A stretch of 38,000 nt of DNA from Xanthoparmelia taractica. Its lineage: Eukaryota > Ascomycota > Lecanoromycetes > Lecanorales > Parmeliaceae. A program made the translations under genes and the position numbers. Positions 22,475 through 33,381 of this stretch are shown here, in pieces; position 1 is the first letter of the stretch; every line of letters begins with the position of its first letter. The notes beneath the pieces were generated by a model. The model searched no databases. It was not told the DNA's origin and saw nothing but the letters and a program-made list of their open reading frames with translations. The stretch covers positions 1 through 38,000 of the forward strand of contig JANQBS010000338.1 in assembly GCA_033085395.1 (NCBI GenBank), in the 5' to 3' direction.

Positions 22475-23069
22475 AGAATTACTGCAAGCAAATGCTATTG
22501 TCTTACAGCATCGGAAAATTGTATCAGATTTTGAAAGATGCTCTGGTGGATTCTCGACAATCAGAAGGCATTCTTGTGACTCTACGAGAAATACCCAACC
22601 AGCGATGGCAAGGTTTCGTTGTGGTGGAAGTGCAGGGCAAATCAGTGATGGGGAATGTGTTGACGATGGAGTGACTGGAGACCAAGCCACTGCACCTTGG
22701 ACGTGCAAGTAATCATGTATCGTGGTGTCCTCGCGCCGATTTCACTTCATGAGTCGACTCTATGAGGAAGGTAGATAGTAGTCACTTAGACACTTAGACG
22801 TAAAATACTATATTACTACCTTAGTTCTTTACCTTAGTTAGCACATTTCGCGGTGAGCACAATCTCGCTTCCGCGGGTTCACATGTTCGACACAATATCA
22901 ACAACCCACCAATTGACCTCCAAAATTCATATCACTCACATTCGGATGAGCTTTCCCTGAAAAGAGATTGACATATCAACGGCCCAGGATCTCATCCCTG
23001 CGCTTTTTGTAGCAGTCTTCTCCGAGGCCGCGTACCCAGTCGTGTGACTTACCTTAACCTCCCTGGACC
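22475..23069. promoter_or_regulatory. Intergenic, apc4 3' side and kap95 promoter
   Basis: 595 bases between two plus-strand genes. Short tandem motifs CACTTAGACACTTAGAC (about 22782-22799) and TACCTTAGTTCTTTACCTTAG (about 22817-22838) are present. No further gene is seen; small open frames here overlap the end of apc4 in other frames. Confidence 0.5.
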
Positions 23070-26000
23070 ATGGACGTCAGCCAGGTGCTTGAGAGCACCT
23101 TCTCCCCAGGTGCGTATGCGAAATCTAATACGACTTGAGAAGCCAAAGGTCATTCTCGGAGCTGATCAGTATTGTATAGATGCATCAGCACGCCAGAATG
23201 CAGAACAGCAGTTGTCCCAGGCAGCTGAGCTCAATTTTGTGAGTCTTTCCGTTTTATTTGGCGTGACGCTACAATTATCTGCATCATATATCGAGAGCTG
23301 AGTGTCATGCTAGTCTACATATCTCATTGCACTTGCTCAAGAACTTGCAAACGAAAAAGCCCAAGCGGGTGTTCGTCAAGCCGCCGGTATTGCACTGAAG
23401 AACGCATTTTCAGCTAGGGAATACACACGTCTACGCGAAATCCAGTCACGCTGGCTTCAGAGTGTCGATGTCAACACCAAAAGCTCTGTGAGGGAGCTGG
23501 CTCTGCAAACGCTCGCTTCGAAAGACACAAGAGCGGGCCAGGCTGCAGCTCAGTTTATCTCATCAATAGCAGCGATTGATTTACCACGGAATCAGTGGCA
23601 AGAGTTGATGCCGGCACTGGTCGAAAATGTTGGCGAAGGCGCGGATCATCTCAAGCAAGCCTCTTTACAGACTATCGGTTACATTTGCGAAGCCGAAGAC
23701 CAGGATCTGCGCGATAGCCTCGTACAACATTCTAATGCCATTCTTACCGCAGTCGTTCAAGGGGCACGGAAAGAGGAAAGCAACAAGGACGTACGCCTGG
23801 CGGCTATCAACTCGTTGTCGGACTCTTTAGAGTTCGTGCGGACCAATTTTGACAATGAAGGAGAGCGGAACTATATCATGCAGGTCATCTGCGAAGCTAC
23901 GCAGTCTGGAGATACTCGCATTGAAGCTAGCTCTTACGGCTGCTTAAATCGGATTATGGGCCTCTACTACGACAGAATGAAGTTCTATATGGAAAAGGCA
24001 CTCTTCGGGCTGACTATTATGGGTATGAAGAGCCAGGAGGAAGATGTGGCCAAGCTTGCGATCGAATTTTGGTGTACGGTCTGCGAGGAAGAGATTGCCA
24101 TTGAGGACGATAATGCTATGGCAGCCGCAGAGGGATCCGAGTTACGACCTTTCTTCAAATTCGCTAGGATAGCATTTCGCGAGGTTGTTCCTGTACTACT
24201 ACATCTCCTAGCTCAACAAGATGAAGATGCCACGGACGAGGACTACAACGTTTCGAGAGCAGCGTACCAGTGTCTGCAACTGTACGCTCAAACAGTTGGA
24301 GGAGAGCTTATACAGACGGTACTAGGTTTTGTGGAGGTGAATTTGCGGCATGCGGACTGGCATTACCGTGATGCAGCTGTCTCAGCTTTCGGTGCAATCA
24401 TGGAAGGTCCGGAAGAGAAGATGCTCCAACCTTTAATCAAACAGGGTTTGCCCGTTCTCATTGGCATGATGGATGACCCTGTCGTACAGGTCAAAGATTC
24501 GGCAGCGTTTGCGCTGGGTCGAATCTGCGAAAATGTTTCTGAATCCATCGATCCTCAGGAACACCTTCGACCACTTATTGGGGCTCTCTTCGGAGGCCTT
24601 TCGAGTAGTCCAAAGATGGCAGGCTCCTGCTGCTGGGCCTTAATGAACCTTGCGGAAAGATTCTCAGGAGACCCAGGTTGCCAAGAAAATCCCATGTCGT
24701 CACATTTTCAGGAAAGTATACAGCGATTGCTTGCTGTGACAGAAGGGTGAGTTTTGCGCCTCGTTTTCATATGTTACTAATAATGTGTAGTTCCGAGGCC
24801 GACAACCAACTGAGAATGGCTGCTTATGAAGTCTTAAACGCGTTCGTGACTCATGCTGCGAACGACAGCCTTCCCATTGTCGCCAAATTATCGGAAGTGA
24901 TTCTTGAGCGCTTGGAAAAGACGCTACCCATGCAGCAGCAGATTGTCAGTGTAGAGGATCGGATTACGCTTGAGGAAATTCAGACAAGCCTCACCAGCGT
25001 TCTGCTTGTAAGTGACCTTCCACCCGCGCACGTCTTCTAGGGGCTAATTGTCGACGCCGTAAGGCCATTGTGCAACGACTGGAAGGAGAGATCAAGCCTG
25101 CAGCTGACCGCATCATGAATGTGCTTCTGCAGATTCTGAGCTCTGTCGGTAGCAAATCGAGCGTTCCGGATACCGTCTTTGCCGCCGTGGGTGCGCTGGC
25201 AAATGCACTCGAAGAAGACTTTGCCAAATACATGAACTCCTTCAGCCCCTTTTTGTATAATGCTCTAGGTAACCGAGAGGAGCCTGGATTATGCGCCATG
25301 GCCATTGGTCTCGTCAGCGACATCACACGAGCTCTCGGACCGCTGTCTCAGCCATACTGTGACACATTTATGAATTACTTGCTTCAGAACCTCAGCGTAA
25401 GTGACCAGACAAGTTACGAAAGGTTACAGCATTGACCCATATATAGGACAAGTCCGTCAGTAACCAATTCAGACCGGCTATCCTCCAGACATTTGGGGAC
25501 GTTGCACAGGCTATAGGGCCGCACTTCGAAACATACCTGTCTGTGGTGGCTCAAGTATTGCAGACAGCCGCCACTGTTACCATGGGGGAGAACGCCGCTT
25601 TCGAGATGTTCGATTATGTCATCTCATTGAGAGAAGGAATCATGGACGCATGGTCGGGTGCTATCCTCGCGATGAAAACTAAACGTATGTAAATTAAGAC
25701 CGATCGTGAGAATGGACTGACCAGCTTTAGCTCAACTCTTGATGCCGTATGTCGAGTCAGTATTTGCGATACTGAGTGTAATAGCTCAGGATCCGAATCG
25801 AAGTGAGGCTCTCCTACGCTCTGCCATGGGCGTGATTGGGTAAGTCTCGAGCACATTCATTGCACTATCGCCGGACTGACACCTGTACAGAGACTTAGCA
25901 GATACATTTCCCAACGGCGAATACGCCAACTACTACCGTGCCGAATGGATCACACATCTGATTAAGGAAACGAAGAGCAATCGCGAATTCCAAGGCCGCA

Positions 26001-26077
26001 CCATCGAGACTGCTCGCTGGGCACGAGAACAAGTGAGGCGGCAGACGGGGAACGCTCAGACGGCTCAAATGTCTTAA
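23070..26077 (+). CDS. KAP95: Importin beta-1 (karyopherin beta, Kap95)
   Basis: Eight exons (23070-23109, 23180-23238, 23314-24746, 24791-25007, 25064-25396, 25447-25684, 25731-25839, 25891-26077) give 871 residues, close to the 861-880 usual for fungi. Importin beta binds importin alpha with its NLS cargo, docks at FG nucleoporins and releases cargo on Ran-GTP binding. The protein is a HEAT-repeat solenoid; clear family runs are MDVSQVLESTFSPD, QELANEKAQAGVRQAAGIAL, YDRMKFYMEKALFGLTIMGM, AFGAIMEGPEEKMLQPLIKQ and the acidic loop QQDEDATDEDYNVSRAAYQC. All seven introns have GT..AG borders and keep frame. Kap104 lies about 7 kb away, so two nuclear import receptors share this block, but there is no sign that they are linked by more than chance or ancient synteny. 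Confidence 0.95.
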
Positions 26078-27204
26078 TAAATTGTCGGCGACTTGAGGTA
26101 TTCCGATCCGAACGCGATTGAGCTTCACCGGTCATCGTAGGAGCCAAGTTAGAACCATGTGCTGCGAGTCATATAGACATCAGCACCGCCGAAGATATCC
26201 GGGCCGGGTTGTACCACGAGCTATCAGAGGTCACAATCCCCCACCGGCGTCCGACCAGGATGGCTCCGACAACAATCCCACTGCACTCCCTGCACAACGA
26301 AGCACCATGCGAGCACCATCACCCAGCTCCCACTGGCCACCACCTCCTCACCCAGATAGCTCTCGCACGACCGCTACGCCATTTGTGTAAATAGCACCTT
26401 TAATCAGCACCGAGCGACGTCATCAGCGCACTACTTTCAGTATCCAGGTCAGCGGCCGACGCTCTAGCAATTGTTAGACCCTCTTGTGCTTTTCCCATTA
26501 CGTTATGATGTGTCCCCAATCACTGTATCCTAATCCTAGTCCAGACATGCATGCAACTTTACATTAGGTGGCCGACAATAGCTTGGTTATGATGTACGCG
26601 CAGCAATCGATGATAAAGATATCCGAAGCATTAGAATAAGCCAATCACAACCCCGAGGAACATCCGAGTCTACTTCATGTCGTACTTTTCTCACATTGGT
26701 CGCAGCTTCTAAGTCGTGCGACTGAATCTTCCTCATAAACGCTCGTGGAGGCCCACCCTTATAGACTGAGTCCCAAGCAAAGTCAGATCTTGCTCTTGCA
26801 CTCGCAATGCCTCATTGATGATGTAGAGAAGCTACCTGGTATTTGGCCTCTATGAATATCCGTTCTTACGAGGAGCCTTGGGAGTTTAGTCTGTGTTGCC
26901 GCAGCTACGAGATTCTCACGGGCATCGCATCAAACATCATGGTCGAGAAACAATGTATGAAACAGCAAAAATTGCGGTGTTGAAAATTTTGCTTCATTTT
27001 GAGGAACCAGCTTTGCATGCCCTCCACAAGAAATCCAACGTACGATTCCGTGATCGGGTGATCTAGTATTTGCACGCCAACCTTGTCGGGCATCATCGTC
27101 CCTTACTTTCTCGGAATCAATTCATTGTTAACAAGAAGGAGAACGTAGATCTACCAAGATTACAGAGGCCCAGCTAAGCAGGATCTCTCCATTCATGCCT
27201 TGAC
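26078..27204. other. Intergenic, convergent 3' ends
   Basis: 1127 bases between the stop codons of kap95 (+) and the deubiquitinase gene (-). It must contain both 3' untranslated regions. The open frames at 26118-26394 look like chance (Pro/His/Arg-rich, overlapping in two frames). No repeat, RNA gene or transposon is recognisable. Confidence 0.5.
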
Positions 27205-28306
27205 TTACGCCTCAACCTGCTCATCGTTACCACCAACGTGTCTCTTCTCCTCAACCCGAGCCTTGGTCTTAGACTTGGCCTCATCTACCCACTGGTCATA
27301 AGTTCTGCCGCCTTGGCGTAGCTTGGACGCCGTGACCCCCTTTATGACCTCCCCTATAAATCCTATAAAGTTGTGCCGCCTTAGGGCATTCTCCCACTGC
27401 CATGCACTCCGTTTCTGCTCCTCTTGATACAGCATGTCCTGATCTCCAAACTCCTGTGCCCGTATTCGTAGGTCCTGCACCATAGCAAGCAGATTGAACC
27501 TTATCTCATTCGCCGGGTATCGCTCGATCCTACGCTGCAGGACGGGTATCACCCTGTCCGGAAATTCTTGGAAGGAGCAGCTGCCGTGCGAGATAGGTGC
27601 TGGTTGAAGTCCATCGAGCTCGTAAAGTACCCCGTTGATTGGAGTATATGCGATAAAGTGGTAGATATCATCTTCTTCGCTAGCTAATCTCTGGGCTTCG
27701 TCAACGAAAGGAGACGATCGTGCGAAGGAATTGTGGACGTCACGTATCAACTCGGAGTTTGAGAGCGCTTCTCCCCTCAACTTAAGCCCACGTTAGCTTC
27801 CACTTTGGCTGTGATCATTATGAAGACACCTACTTCTGAGGGAAATGCGCTGGTGAATTCTTTAAAATCTTTCAACTGAGGACCGATCCGCACCTCAACC
27901 TCCTTGTTGAGCAAGACAGAAAGCAGGGCCTGGGTACCGCAAGCATTTTGTATTGTTTGCGAGGCGAAGAAGAGGTTTTCTGCAGCCTCGAAGTCGAAAT
28001 TGCCATCTCGTGGAGTATCGCTAGGCTTCTCCCCAGTAGGATATCTGAAAAGAAAGATCACGCCGTACACTGGACTGCATTCCCATGTGAGCAGCTATCA
28101 CTGGACGTAGCTTCAAGTGCCTTGCCTTTGTTGTCTCAAGTGCGCAGCATCAAGGGCAATTAGCTCCTCACATTGTACATCTTTGACTCCCAGATTGTCG
28201 ATCAGAAATGTGAAGACGCCCTGTGTAAATCAGCATCTTGCAAGTCTAGAGGAAGACGAGTCTTGTGTACGGCATCAGACTCAATAGTGTGCCATCCTGC
28301 CGACAT
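27205..28306 (-). CDS. uch2: Ubiquitin carboxyl-terminal hydrolase, UCH37/UCHL5 type (Uch2)
   Basis: Exons 28271-28306, 28126-28220, 27834-28074 and 27205-27780 give 315 residues (human UCHL5 has 329). It is a cysteine protease of family C12 that removes ubiquitin, typically at the proteasome lid through a C-terminal ULD-type helix. The catalytic triad is visible: Cys89 in QNACGTQALLSVLL, His165 in YHFIAYTPINGVLYELDGL and Asp180 in the same run; a Gln before the Cys can form the oxyanion hole. The C-terminal tail from RRHNFIGFIGEVIK is helical and ends in charged residues. The start was placed by joining MSAGWHTIESDA to GVFTFLIDNLGVKDVQ. The second intron (28075-28125) has a GC donor, AAAG/GCAAGG, needed to join LRQQ to SPVYGVIFLF. 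Confidence 0.92.
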
Positions 28307-28923
28307 TTCTTATGGAGATAGCGACGCGGAAGTTTTACTGTCCGTCTCGAAATGGACACTGGCTCAGTAGCAACGAATTCATTTACAACTCCTTGGTGCT
28401 ACTCATGAAGAATGCCTCCAAAAATTCGACATGTATTTCCCATGGCATTAGCTTTTGCTTCTACTTGTCATCCTTCAGTCTCTACATTTTCCCATATAAA
28501 AACAGCTCTACTCCGCACGTTGAATTTTATTATTATACTTAACTTAGGACAATAGCTATAAGGCAGGGCAACAAGAGACATTCTTCCTGGCGCCTAAAGC
28601 ACCATGCTCCCAACAAAATGCAACCAGGCTCCTAGTCCAGTGCTCCCTCCGTGTCTCTTTCCCACTCCAGGACGGCTAGAACAATGTCCGCCTACAAATG
28701 CAAAGCTTCAGACTAAAGGTCTATCCCGAATTTCATGGTTTTCATACAATAGCGCAATGCTCTCCTTTTACACATAGTGTACAGATTTCTAAACATTAAA
28801 GACATGATGCGCCCTTTCTGTGCTCCATTCATTGTGGCTGCTTACCTTTGTGTGGAGATTCGTCATGTCGCACGTCGCTGCACCTAGTAGTCAGAAACAT
28901 CCCTTTTACTGATTTGGAGACAC
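28307..28923. promoter_or_regulatory. Promoter region of the deubiquitinase gene and 3' side of the transcription-factor gene
   Basis: 617 bases between two minus-strand genes. Pyrimidine-rich, with no gene or repeat I can support. Confidence 0.45.
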
Positions 28924-30815
28924 CTACCCTCCTGTAAAGCTTGGCGATTGCCCTCCGAAAACCCATGTGTCTTCGTCCGAATTGGCAATAAATCCAGGCG
29001 AGTATGACGGCGGCGAGTACGCCGGTGAGTCCCCTCTAAGACTATACTCGTACCCTGAAAGAGATCGATTGTCAAAAGAAAGGCTGTTGGGCCTTGGAGA
29101 GCTTTGCGAATAAGGATTTGACCCCGGGGTACCGTAATGAAGGAAGGGAGACGGCGGGTGGCTAAGGTCGTCAAAGTTATGGTTCGGCAGCGTAGGCGGT
29201 GTACTCGGATACCCAGGCGGAGGATAGTCAGGAGTACCTGGTTGCGTTCCCATGCTCGAATGCTGGAAGCTATACGGACTGTGCTGCCTCTGTGGTGGAG
29301 TACTGCCTTGAACGAATACTTCTTCCCGCCGGCTTCGTCCCAACTTCGACTGCACAGCGATTTGGTGACGTGCCAGCATCAGGCGGGGAAGGTGCATCAA
29401 TTCGTCCAGGTCTGAAAGACTCATTTCCGCACGGACAGTGATAGCCTGGTTGTAGCGTAATTTTGTATCAATCTGCTCGATGGCATGAGCGGTCAAGGAG
29501 CCGAGAGCCGCCCCACTGAGCTCGGGAATAGACGAGTCAATAGCTAGCGCCAGCGTGTAGAGTTGCGCGAGCAGGACCATGGCTGAACTTCCCATATCAT
29601 TAGCTTTGACCAGCGTGACTGGCATCCAGAAAAGCCTTGCTCTAAGAGGCTGCAGTTTCTCGAAGAGTTGACTGCTTTGCATGGAAGTACTACACGACTG
29701 GAAGTCCTGCGCGAAGTTCAAGATCTCGTGTAGACGTTGTGCAAGAGGGTGGACGTTGGGCAGTCGGGCCGACAAGCGATGAAGCGATTTGTTTGCCAGA
29801 AACAGCGACTCGTCATCAAATGAAATTGAGGTGCCCTGCATGGAATGAGGTAAGAAAAAGGCTGGATGGTCTTCAATGTAGAGTGAAAAACGTGAAATGT
29901 GCTTCCAGGAACTCATGGAGTTAATGACCTGCAACGGTGTCAGACGCCTTTAGGTGAAAAACAATGGTGGAGACTTACGGTAGATATGCCATGCATCAGC
30001 GAAGTCCAGCCACCCCTTGAAAGCGCGTAAGCAGTTGCTACTCATACAGAGTCCACGCGGCTCACCAATCTGATACCTGCCAGGACAGTAAAATCGATGC
30101 TGCCAGAACAGCGTCTGAATTATTTCTGGAGAAATTGCCGATAGCTCCTTGGAGTCCTTTGAGCGCCACCCCTCGATGGAAGTAGGCGAGATTCTTTGTT
30201 TCGACCGAATTTGTCATCCAAGCAATATGCGTGGCCGAGAGGGCTAAAATAGAGCTCATGACGAAATCATACCCGAGTGCTGCATCGAAAAAGCTACGTT
30301 GAGTGTGTAAGCCAGCCAGATAGAAATTTGAACAATATACCTTGGCGCCTACCTAGGAATCTGCTGCACCCATAATGTACATTGCACGAAATCCGCAAGC
30401 CTCATGTCTCTGTACATACTCGATAAATGATGAATCAGGCGCAAATCAATCGGGGAAAGGGCACGGAAATGCTGAGAGGATTGTAGATCCATTTCAGGAA
30501 AGGGGAAAACGCCTGTCCGTTGCCACGTGTCGATTTCGCTCTCAATCCTCGGAGTCCAGAGAAGGTTCGGTTCTTCCAAAACGCGAGGAGCATCTTCCGA
30601 AAGAGGATGATCCATATAGTCACACCTACAACTGTGCTTGGTGCAATTTTTGCTGTCTTTGCTATCAGCCTTCGATTTGGGTCAACATAGCGTAGACGCA
30701 CGTACCATTGCGGGAATGTCTCGTCGCACCGAATGTGCCTTCTTTTACATGTTCTGCATCCTTTTCTCGATTTGGTATGACTCTTACGAGTCGGGCCTGG
30801 ACCGTGGGGAGCCAT
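28924..30815 (-). CDS. Zn2Cys6 fungal transcription factor
   Basis: Five exons (30706-30815, 30353-30652, 30066-30293, 29979-30015, 28924-29928) give 559 residues. Across the first intron the protein has a complete binuclear zinc cluster, CX2CX6CX6CX2CX6C, beginning CRTCKRRHIRCDETFPQ and continuing CKNCTKHSCRCDY; an extra Cys sits between the last two. The basic lead-in RKSHTKSRKG is usual for this class, which binds CGG-type DNA half sites. The middle region (FVMSSILALSATHIAWMT, SILLSWQVSDWGGWTSLMHG) matches the fungal-specific regulatory domain. The last third is rich in Pro, Ser, Tyr and Gly (PPPGYPSTPPTLPN) and probably disordered, ending TWVFGGQSPSFTGG. Target genes are unknown; the neighbours are not a metabolic cluster. 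Exon 4 is only 37 bases. The stop at 28924 overlaps a GTAGGT donor-like site, so one more exon is possible but I could not support it. Confidence 0.87.
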
Positions 30816-33381
30816 TCAGACCTAGCGTAAGGGCTTGGAGAATTTCTGTGGGGCTTCTTGGCCTTCCAATTTTTCCGGACGAATGATTCTGTGCCACAGG
30901 AAACACTTCTGCCCACTGTCCTTCTTCTTTTTCCTAACGAATTGATGACGTTGCTAAAGAAACACCGTGAAGCGAAGGGGCACAGCAAGGAAGCAGTAGT
31001 AGAGGCGACCAGATCTGGTTTGTTTTTTAAGACTTGGCTAGAGAAAAAAGAAGACGGTTGAGAGCGGCGGTGTGGTTCGAACTGTCATAACGAGAGTACA
31101 GTAGGAAGATGATAAACGAGTGTGGTAATTGGGGTTACTAAGGCTCCGATTATGTTTCAGGCAGGTGCAGAGAACATCATGGTTTATAGTCAAAGAAGGG
31201 TACACATCTGCTAAGGACTAGTTATTCAGCCAGCCGAAATGTATTACGAGGAAGAAACAGTCATCAAAAATAGAAGCGCGGAGGTTCATATTACCTGTGG
31301 TGTAGCCTCGCCTTCACCAACTGGATATCTCCGACAATAAGGTACTTAGCGAGTTAGGGTTGAAGGTAGCGAGAATGACATGGCTTCCTGCAAGTAATCG
31401 GGCGAGGTGGTGAGATCGTGATGTGATAATAACGGTCGTCGAGTAGCAGTAGTAATAGTAGTGGTAGTAGTGGTGGTGGTAGTAGTAGGTAAAGGAGCAG
31501 GTGCAGTAAAGTGCAAGGATGAAGGGGCTACTAGTGGTATGATAAACTGAGCCGTTAGGTCTGGGACTTCTTTGGTTTTTTTTTTGGAAAAGGGATGCAA
31601 GGCGTGAGATTGGGTAAGAGAGGGTTGAAAGTTTGAGAGGAAGAGGAGATTGCACGCATGGAACTCCTACTTCTGGCTTTTGGAAGCAGCAGTATTAATC
31701 AGAAGCAAAGATGCGACTGGAAGTCGTACTGGTGACTTCCACGAAATCAGCCCGAGAGTCTTTCTTTAGTTCCTTTGGCTCAGCGATACGAGGCGGGCCG
31801 AGGTCGAGCGCAGGGCCAAACGCAAGCTAAGGCTAGAGAGGTGATGAAGAGGACACTGTTGATTTGATGAATGGCAGAAAAGAGCGAGAATGAGGACTTT
31901 AGGATGACATCAACCGAGGGGCTGTGTACGGAGGAAGGGCTTCCAACCAACGAACGGCCAGCGAGAGAGAAAGAGAAAGAGAGGCGACATATGCAGTAGA
32001 GGGGCCCTTACCTGAACCTGAACAATAATATATAATTACAGTTTAGTGTCATTTTATAAATAGATTGGCGTGCATACTAGCAATGAGTCTATCTGTGACC
32101 AGGCTGTTCCGAGGGCCCTTGCCAAGCCTCGCCCCAGCATGATTCCATTGTCAACACGCATTTATAGCATTATTGCCAATTCCTTACCAACTGCTTACAG
32201 TGTCAATAACATTGAAGATACAAGTCATACATGTTACTCTGCTTTACATTCAGCGTCTGTCTCTTTCTATCCCTGCTATTTTCCCCTTTCGTATCCCCTT
32301 CAGGATTTTCCAGCACCTTGGGATTTCTTACCGGTCAAGCCTGCGGTCAGCTTTGTTGTCGGGGCAGACCTGCTAAGCTCAGCGGCGAGTCTGGCTATTG
32401 ATGTCCGCCCGCTCTCGGGTTGCAGCATAATAATTGACTCGATAAGACGGAGATAGCGCATCGATGGAATCGTTGGAGTATCCGGAGCCGTTGGGGTTCG
32501 GTGAGACTCGATGCGAATCGCCTTCATGACTCCGAACTCCCGACATTGGACTTTGGACTTGTCTTGTTCCACTTATGCAGACCTGGTCTTACCCCTGGCC
32601 TTCCAGGCATGCACAAGAGCCTCATCCAGTGCCAGCATTTCATTGGCACCACTCTGCTCCAATAATCAATGCGAAAGGTTTCACGTAGCCAACCTAGCTT
32701 TGAGACCGAAGGATTTGATATCCTAGTTGTATAGTGTCCACAACACTGACTTCGCGCTGTCGTCAATTGCACGTTCAGTGCTATATCAAATAGATCATCT
32801 GACACGTGGTCGGGTTTGCAGGGTCAACCAATTTGCTTTGACCCCTTTCCGCACACGCGAGACGTGTTGTCAGATGATACAATACTGTGAAGGCATTGCG
32901 ATTGCCAAAGGTATTTATGTACAATCACCAACTTCAACTCAGGGGCAAGCAACGTCAATAGATTTAAAGCCAGACACTCCCACCATCTCCTGCGATACTG
33001 TTCCCCAAGGAACATGAAGTCAGGTGTCGAATGCGTTGCGCAGCAAATGCTTCACTAGCCCCAAGCAATCCACCTTGTTTTCCTGCAATCCATGCATTGC
33101 AGCCTCAACGCCACAACCCTCTCCGCTTCAGCGTACTCCAAATGCCCAACGTTGCTGATCCGCATCTGGAACAAAGCCAAGATCACGTACGCCTTTCAGC
33201 GCAACGGGTGTAAGAGCAGCGATCAGATTCAGAACCTCTGCCAATACCTTTCGTCTCTACCTAGCCATAAATTAACGCTGTATTCTAATCAAACCATGAT
33301 GTGAGGACTCGCATACATTACCATGAACAGCGATAGCTAGAGCGAGAATCGCCGTTATCGTGTCCTTGTAATATTTAACAC
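30816..33381. promoter_or_regulatory. Long upstream region of the transcription factor, with low-complexity tracts
   Basis: 2.57 kb, the longest gene-free stretch in the block, between the transcription factor (start 30815) and the end of kap104 (33382). Fungal regulators often have long upstream regions. It contains an imperfect AGT/GGT trinucleotide tract (about 31442-31488) and a GA-rich run (about 31961-31983). A minus-strand open frame over the trinucleotide tract is Tyr/His low complexity and not convincing. A minus-strand coding-like stretch at 32300-32570 lacks a supportable gene model. I find no RNA gene. Confidence 0.45.
31442..31488. repeat. Imperfect AGT/GGT trinucleotide repeat
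   Basis: About 47 bases made of AGT, GGT and AAT triplets, for example AGTAGTAATAGTAGTGGTAG. It lies about 630 bases upstream of the transcription factor's start codon and could vary in length between strains. Confidence 0.8.

Noticed and set aside
26118..26394. Overlapping Pro/His/Arg-rich plus-strand frames after kap95
   Set aside because: Two frames are open over the same bases, there is no known motif, and the position fits the kap95 3' untranslated region.
28884..28923. Extra 3' exon of the transcription factor giving KRDVSDY
   Set aside because: It would need a 19-base intron, too short to splice.
31060..31090. Possible tRNA B-box (GGTTCGAAC)
   Set aside because: No matching A-box or cloverleaf could be drawn around it.
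31314..31655. 113-residue minus-strand open frame rich in Tyr and His
   Set aside because: The composition comes from reading the AGT/GGT trinucleotide tract; there is no other support.
32070..32456. 128-residue plus-strand open frame
   Set aside because: It begins with GTG, not a usual nuclear start codon, overlaps an equally long minus-strand frame and has no motif.
33092..33304. Plus-strand frame containing LLIRIWNKAKITYAFQRNG
   Set aside because: Short, unrecognised and lacking a supportable gene model or splice partner; left as intergenic.
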